A stretch of 64,000 nt of DNA from Planctomycetota bacterium. GTDB taxonomy: Bacteria > Planctomycetota > Phycisphaerae > UBA1845. Below, piece after piece: positions 59,707 through 64,000 of the stretch. The notes under the pieces were generated by a model. That model saw only the letters and a program-made list of their open reading frames with translations, made no database searches and was not told where the DNA came from. The position numbers and the translations under genes are program-made. Position 1 is the first letter of the stretch. The number at the start of each line of letters is the position of its first letter. The DNA is taken from the NCBI GenBank assembly GCA_024280855.1, contig JAJRPG010000079.1, positions 1-64,000 of the forward strand. Direction: 5' to 3'.

Positions 59707-60774
59707 TTAGACTAAGATGAAACTTCCCGGTTGATCCCATTGGCCCAGCTCGTACTGGTATTTTTTGCTTTTATCTACAACGACGATTCCGTCTTTGATC
59801 GCAATCCTAAAACGCTCTAACGGACGAGGCGTCGGGCCTTCAAAGTTGATCCCATCAGGATAATATCCACTACCATGACAGGGGCATTTGAATTTTCGAT
59901 CGTTGGGCAGCCAGTTCGGAATACACCCAAGATGCGTACAAATTATGTTCAACGCTGCGATACGATCTTCCTCGCGAATCATCCAAATACCCTGCGGCTT
60001 ATAGTCTTCATTCACGCCGCCTGGAACCATTTCGAGATACTTGTCCATCTTCCCGACGCGAATACGAGGGTCAGGCTCTTCCAACACATTGGGCATCATA
60101 AACCGCCCGAACGCTGGACCGACCGAAATGCCAGTACCCACACCAAACGCTGTCCAGCCAATGGCTAATGCACTGTTGCTGACAAAATCTCGGCGGTGAA
60201 GTTCAGATTGTTTCTTAGCTTTTTGAGCGGCTTCGACAACTTTCGCCTGCCGGGCATCTGGTGGAAGAGACTTTGGATCAGCCGCTTTCCAGTCCTGTGT
60301 GCTAGCTGGCATGTCGTCAGCATTTTTCATGATGCCTGCATGGCCACCTCGTGAAGTAGCCGCCTCTAGTAATGCTTGAATCGATGGGTCAGGCTCGCCC
60401 GCACTGGGGGCTTTGCTTTTGCTGCTTGCGGCTGGGGCCTTCGCCGGAGTCGCTTTCTTCGGTTCTGCTGGAGCAGTCTTTTTGGCCTCGGCAACCGGAG
60501 CGTCCGCAGACGCGGCGGCTGGTTCTGCTGCTGCGTCATCGGCGACTTCGACAGTTTCAGACTCAAATTTGATGACATCAACCGGACACTCTTCAGCCGC
60601 GTCCACAATCTCCACGCTACGCGGCTTTGCGAACTCGACGTTGAGGGCATCTGGACGAATAATGCAGCTATCCTCAGTCACTTCAAACACATCGGGGGCG
60701 GCGGTTTCGCATGCATCGCAGACGATGCACCCTTCTTCGATCCACACCTTGGTGATGAGTTCTTTCTTGGCCAT
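59707..60774 (-). CDS. Ferredoxin-Rieske iron-sulfur fusion protein
   Basis: The 355-residue protein starts with a single-cluster ferredoxin: Cys16, Cys19 and Cys22 in EGCIVCDACETAAPDVFEV and Cys63 in AAEECPVDVIKFE fit a [4Fe-4S] site. A 110-residue Ala/Pro/Lys linker follows. Then comes HRRDFVSNSALAIGWTAFGV, an RR motif and TM helix as in Tat-exported Rieske proteins, and the Rieske ligands CTHLGC and CPCHGSGY with a conserved surrounding fold. Rieske proteins take electrons from quinol in the bc complex. If the helix inserts in the usual way, the ferredoxin stays in the cytoplasm. ATG 60774 is chosen over an upstream TTG. Confidence 0.9.
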   Translation of the reverse strand: MAKKELITKVWIEEGCIVCDACETAAPDVFEVTEDSCIIRPDALNVEFAKPRSVEIVDAAEECPVDVIKFESETVEVADDAAAEPAAASADAPVAEAKKTAPAEPKKATPAKAPAASSKSKAPSAGEPDPSIQALLEAATSRGGHAGIMKNADDMPASTQDWKAADPKSLPPDARQAKVVEAAQKAKKQSELHRRDFVSNSALAIGWTAFGVGTGISVGPAFGRFMMPNVLEEPDPRIRVGKMDKYLEMVPGGVNEDYKPQGIWMIREEDRIAALNIICTHLGCIPNWLPNDRKFKCPCHGSGYYPDGINFEGPTPRPLERFRIAIKDGIVVVDKSKKYQYELGQWDQPGSFILV

Positions 60775-60795
60775 TCTCGTTTTATCCTGCAAAAA

Positions 60796-61929
60796 CTACG
60801 TCGACCGCGCCGCCCATGCCGCCTCAGCACGCTGCTGTACCGATGGCGACGCGTCAGACTTTAATCGCTTTATCATTTCCCACAAGTCCATATCATCTAA
60901 ATTCGCCGCTGCATCAATCGCAGCCATGAGCCATTGCCGAATCAAATCAGGGGGCATGGGATAGCTTCTTGTGACACCGCCTTCATCAGTCGTGTGATAT
61001 CTTTCGCCCGTCTCCCAAAACTTTCGGTCCAATAGGTCGAGCATGGTTGTTTTTCCGGAACTGCTACCTAGCCGAGCCAAGGCCAACGCCGCAGACCAAC
61101 CGACTTCACCATCAGATGACAATCTCACCGATGACAAAGCGTCTATGGCTTCCTGGTTAGTAGGACTAGCGAGCACAGACAAAGCGGTGCAGGTCGATAG
61201 TCGCATCGTCGCGTCATCCATGCTTTCGAGCAAAGCAATCAACGGAGCTACGGCTGCGTCAGAACCCTCAAGAGTATGCAAGTTAGCCAATTCCTGGACG
61301 GCGTATACGAGAAACATTTTGCGTTCTTTTGCGTCGAAGGAATCCCAGGGATGGTCCAGGACACGAACGAGAACAGGAACCACTTGAGGCTGATTCGTTC
61401 GCCCCAACGCCCGGATGAGAAACTGTAGCCTCATCGCGCCAGAAAAATGGAATTGCTTTGTAGAGTCTTCAGATGGCGCCACCGACTCAGACGTCGATTC
61501 CATCTCACTTTCCACCATTTGAACGAGCCGAGTCGCAGCTGTGTCCAGTTGCTCCGCCGAAAATTCACCCTTTTTCAAACGCTCTGTAAGCTCAAGTCCT
61601 GCTTGCCAGTGTTCTTTTTCGCGTGGTAGCAACATGCCTGCATTGCGCTGGCCGCCGCTGATTTCCAAGGCGTGAAGCAAATAGTCCAAGCTATGGGCCT
61701 TGGGGGCAGATGGTGCGCCGAACAGCAACACGACACAAATCGCGCCACCGACGATGACAGTAATGATGAGCAGAGGAACACCGAACATCTTGGTCAGCAT
61801 CGAAGCCGACAACGGTTCGACAGGGTAATCAAGACCATCTGCCACTGACGGATCAACCCCCGGCTCGGGAGAGGCATCACCAGCGTTGTGCGAGTCTGTA
61901 GGAGAAGAATGTGTGTCTTCGACGCTCAT
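60796..61929 (-). CDS. HEAT-repeat membrane protein
   Basis: The protein of about 377 residues has a polar N-terminus, one TM helix (FGVPLLIITVIVGGAICVVL) and, from about residue 160, HEAT-like helical repeats: RLQFLIRALGRTNQPQVVPV, FLVYAVQELANLHT, LSTCTALSVLASPTNQEAID and WSAALALARLGSSSG. No catalytic motif is present; a scaffold for the respiratory complex is likely. It is the first gene of the respiratory block, 21 bases before the Rieske gene. ATG 61929 or GTG 61938 may start it; neither has a strong ribosome-binding site. Confidence 0.75.
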   Translation of the reverse strand: MSVEDTHSSPTDSHNAGDASPEPGVDPSVADGLDYPVEPLSASMLTKMFGVPLLIITVIVGGAICVVLLFGAPSAPKAHSLDYLLHALEISGGQRNAGMLLPREKEHWQAGLELTERLKKGEFSAEQLDTAATRLVQMVESEMESTSESVAPSEDSTKQFHFSGAMRLQFLIRALGRTNQPQVVPVLVRVLDHPWDSFDAKERKMFLVYAVQELANLHTLEGSDAAVAPLIALLESMDDATMRLSTCTALSVLASPTNQEAIDALSSVRLSSDGEVGWSAALALARLGSSSGKTTMLDLLDRKFWETGERYHTTDEGGVTRSYPMPPDLIRQWLMAAIDAAANLDDMDLWEMIKRLKSDASPSVQQRAEAAWAARST

Positions 61930-62058
61930 CAGTTTCACAAATCGACAGCTAATTTAGCTCAGTTCGCTCGTCAGCCACGGCACCATAGCCACAGCTCAGA
62001 GTTATTTATCGGTCCAAAGGCCTCTTTTCCAATCATCCAGTCGTCATTATTCCGAGAC

Positions 62059-62087
62059 ATTGTTAAATATTTCACGAACACTGTCAA
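62059..62087 (-). promoter_or_regulatory. Promoter of the respiratory gene block
   Basis: On the minus strand a perfect TTGACA (62087-62082) is followed after 17 bases by AACAAT (62064-62059). The predicted start of transcription near 62052 gives a leader of about 120 bases before the HEAT-repeat gene. No strong terminator is seen within the block, so a long transcript is possible. Confidence 0.55.
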
Positions 62088-62133
62088 GGAGGAGTGCGCC
62101 TCACCAATCGTGTTTTTAGGGTGAACAGAGGGA

Positions 62134-63012
62134 CTAGCTCGGGACCAGGAAGCTAGCTGCGTGGTGTAGAACGGAGGCTTTTATGGGAAGATGACCTGCG
62201 AAGTCACCATCAACTTCAACCGGGACTTGGGTGGGGGACTCAATCGAAAACTCCCGACATTGGCTATAGATGACATCACGATGGTTCACATGCTGCCCCC
62301 GCATGATGCGAATGGCGTGGGTTATTAGCTGAATTCGAGACGAACATTTCAACACGCAAATATCGAGCAGGCCATCGTCATACTTGGCTTCAGACAAAAT
62401 CCGCATGCCCACCGAGTAGCGGGCGATGTTACCGATTAACACGAACCCCTGGCCTTGGTAGACCGTTTTGCCCTCGATGCGAACCATAATTTCCGGGAAG
62501 CGGTGTGACCAGAAGGTTCGCCAGATAGGCCAAAAGTAGTCGCCATGCGTAATGTGTCCTTCACGCTGCGCGGTCATGCGCACCACACACTCCGCATCAA
62601 ACCCAACGCCAGCTACCGCGATAAAACGTTTCTCGTTAAGCACGCCTACGTCGAAAGGAATCGCCCGTCCTTGCATCAAAGTTCGGGCGACGTCGATTGG
62701 CTCTGTGGGCATACCTAACTCGCGGGCGAGCAAATTTTCCGTGCCAGTTCTTAATATCAATATGGGAATTGGCTTTTCGATTAAGCCGTTGACGACTTCA
62801 CAGACCGTGCCATCTCCGCCGACGACGAGTACGGCCTGAGTTTGCGGGGCAAGGTTCGAGGCTATCTCCGTGCCATGCCCGGCTGATTGCGTGGCCCGAA
62901 TGGTCAGCTCGCCGCCGAGCATTTTCAGTTGCCGGCCAATCTCCTCCACGACGGGCATCATATCCCTTCGCCCTGAAACCGGATTGATAATAGCTGTTAC
63001 CTGACGACTCAT
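62134..63012 (-). CDS. Diacylglycerol kinase-family lipid kinase
   Basis: The 292-residue protein belongs to the DAGK/YegS/sphingosine-kinase family: VTAIINPVSGRRDMMPVVEE, the nucleotide motif VLVVGGDGTVCEVVNGL, LRTGTENLLARELG and VGFDAECVVRMT. It likely phosphorylates a lipid such as diacylglycerol or undecaprenol; which one is unknown. It lies 34 bases after the PhzF gene on the same strand and may share its transcript. Confidence 0.9.
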   Translation of the reverse strand: MSRQVTAIINPVSGRRDMMPVVEEIGRQLKMLGGELTIRATQSAGHGTEIASNLAPQTQAVLVVGGDGTVCEVVNGLIEKPIPILILRTGTENLLARELGMPTEPIDVARTLMQGRAIPFDVGVLNEKRFIAVAGVGFDAECVVRMTAQREGHITHGDYFWPIWRTFWSHRFPEIMVRIEGKTVYQGQGFVLIGNIARYSVGMRILSEAKYDDGLLDICVLKCSSRIQLITHAIRIMRGQHVNHRDVIYSQCREFSIESPTQVPVEVDGDFAGHLPIKASVLHHAASFLVPS

Positions 63013-63046
63013 ATGCTACCATAAATAAGTGGAAAAACGCCTTGAT

Positions 63047-63982
63047 TCATTCACAATTCAGTAAGGCGCCGCGTTTGGATGTGACTGCTTGCCCCCCGAT
63101 GCGTGCGGCCATAGTGCCACCTTCTTGACGCTGAACCAACACCCAAACTAATCCCGTCCTGCCACCTGGGATACCTTGCGTGCATTGAAGACCGACTAAA
63201 TTATCCTGCACAGGAATCACGCCACGCTCCACGAGGTACGCGCCGAGTGGGCCATGCACGCTTCCTGTGACGGGGGCTTCGTCGATCCCGCAGGTAGGTG
63301 CAAAAAATCGAGACTGCACATTTATGGATGGCGTTACCGTAGCAATCGTCGCTACGGAGAGACCCCTGAGATCAAATTTATTCAAAAATGCAGAGAGCTG
63401 CTTGAAATCAGGCTTGATGTCGTTTAGCACAGAAAAGTCATTGACAAAAACGATCGCGTCTCGATCCTGAGAGACGGCTGGTGGTAGATGTTTTTCAATG
63501 TCGTCGAGCGTAACACCCAAGCATTGGACTAAGTCTTGGCCTGGTATCGTCAGGTCTTTGACAATTGGGTCAATAAGGTCCAGCCAAATGGCGTGACGGT
63601 CTGGCGCATCCGGTAGCGATTCGACATGGGCGATTATCCTGCCGGAGCGAGTTTCGATTGGTAGGCGAACACTCGCAGAAAGCGTAGGCGCTGGTAACTG
63701 CCCCGATTCGAGCAGTGCATGAACCCCAGCCAGGGTCGCGTGGCCGCACATATCAACTTCCGTCGTTGGCGTGAACCACCGAAATCGAAGCGGCGCGGTA
63801 TCTTCGTCTGGGGAATCCGAATCAACTTTTGTAATAAATGTTGTTTCGCTGAGATTGAAATCCGCAGCTATCGAAAGCATTTGCTTATCGGTTAACCCAT
63901 CAGCGCGTAGTACCACGGCGGCGGGATTGCCCTCGTAGGCGCTGGTAGTGAAAGCGTCGATGACAAAGTATTCACGGTTCAT
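63047..63982 (-). CDS. PhzF-family isomerase/epimerase
   Basis: The 311-residue protein shows the PhzF fold: YFVIDAFTTSAYEGNPAAVV, FNLSETTFI (catalytic Glu), RWFTPTTEVDMCGHATLAGV and DEAPVTGSVHGPLGAYL, where PVTGSVH is the conserved phosphate-like loop. Members isomerise or epimerise small metabolites; phenazine genes are absent, so this is a generic family member. GGAAG lies upstream of ATG 63982. Confidence 0.92.
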   Translation of the reverse strand: MNREYFVIDAFTTSAYEGNPAAVVLRADGLTDKQMLSIAADFNLSETTFITKVDSDSPDEDTAPLRFRWFTPTTEVDMCGHATLAGVHALLESGQLPAPTLSASVRLPIETRSGRIIAHVESLPDAPDRHAIWLDLIDPIVKDLTIPGQDLVQCLGVTLDDIEKHLPPAVSQDRDAIVFVNDFSVLNDIKPDFKQLSAFLNKFDLRGLSVATIATVTPSINVQSRFFAPTCGIDEAPVTGSVHGPLGAYLVERGVIPVQDNLVGLQCTQGIPGGRTGLVWVLVQRQEGGTMAARIGGQAVTSKRGALLNCE

Positions 63983-64000
63983 ATTGCAGTATTCTTCCGT

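Overview
The window looks like a planctomycete chromosome, most likely of the Phycisphaerae or a close relative. Supporting marks are a PQQ-propeller protein with the WPQW start typical of the phylum, a Minf_1886-family protein, a secreted protein with a C-terminal dockerin-like pair of calcium loops, a spondin-domain protein, tiny lipobox peptides, Gram-negative envelope genes (LpxL-type acyltransferase, outer-membrane barrel) and a Rieske/cytochrome b complex with a very large multihaem cytochrome. Lineage is inferred from gene content, not from a marker search. TAG, TAA and TGA are all used as normal stops, and GTG and TTG starts are common.

Region 1 (1-17 kb) is mixed housekeeping: an initiator-type tRNA-Met cut by the window edge, purD, two tiny lipoproteins, an outer-membrane barrel, hsp20, an RsbU-like phosphatase, a DUF192 lipoprotein, a carbamoyltransferase/SxtJ/DUF5989 trio, metG, tatA, a PQQ-propeller protein fused to a ChaN-like domain, Minf_1886, a PSP1/RicT-like protein, thioredoxin, a 3 x 40 bp tandem repeat and an LpxL-type acyltransferase. 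Region 2 (17-30 kb) holds queA, a TauE-type permease, an ECF sigma/anti-sigma/spondin unit, a GNAT enzyme, tRNA-Leu, an ABC-F ATPase, a lone cheB, the dockerin protein and a PilZ-receiver-Hpt protein whose Hpt histidine is lost.

Region 3 (30.2-34.8 kb) is the most striking part. A sulfate-assimilation/siroheme operon (cysH, hemA, a CbiX-type chelatase, a CobA-HemD fusion) is preceded by a promoter, a short cysteine-rich ORF with six consecutive Cys codons, a perfect alternative stem and an intrinsic terminator. Together these form a textbook layout for cysteine-responsive transcription attenuation, and the leader ORF appears to be leaderless. The cysH gene itself carries one in-frame TAG. Downstream come a PPi-type phosphofructokinase, a LuxR-type regulator behind a phased TTAACA array, an MBL-fold hydrolase, nrdR, two small-molecule transporters, a MOSC protein, metF and tRNA-Tyr.

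Region 4 (43.3-62.1 kb) is one continuous minus-strand respiratory block. In transcription order it encodes a HEAT-repeat membrane protein, a ferredoxin-Rieske fusion, a split cytochrome b, a 1402-residue octahaem cytochrome, a cupredoxin-like protein, cytochrome oxidase subunits II, I, III and IV, two small membrane proteins, haem A synthase, haem O synthase, an ABC exporter, an SCO copper chaperone, DUF420/CtaM and two micropeptides of 28 and 26 residues. It thus encodes a quinol-oxidising complex, an aa3-type oxidase and their assembly factors together. A diacylglycerol-kinase-like protein and a PhzF-family protein close the window.
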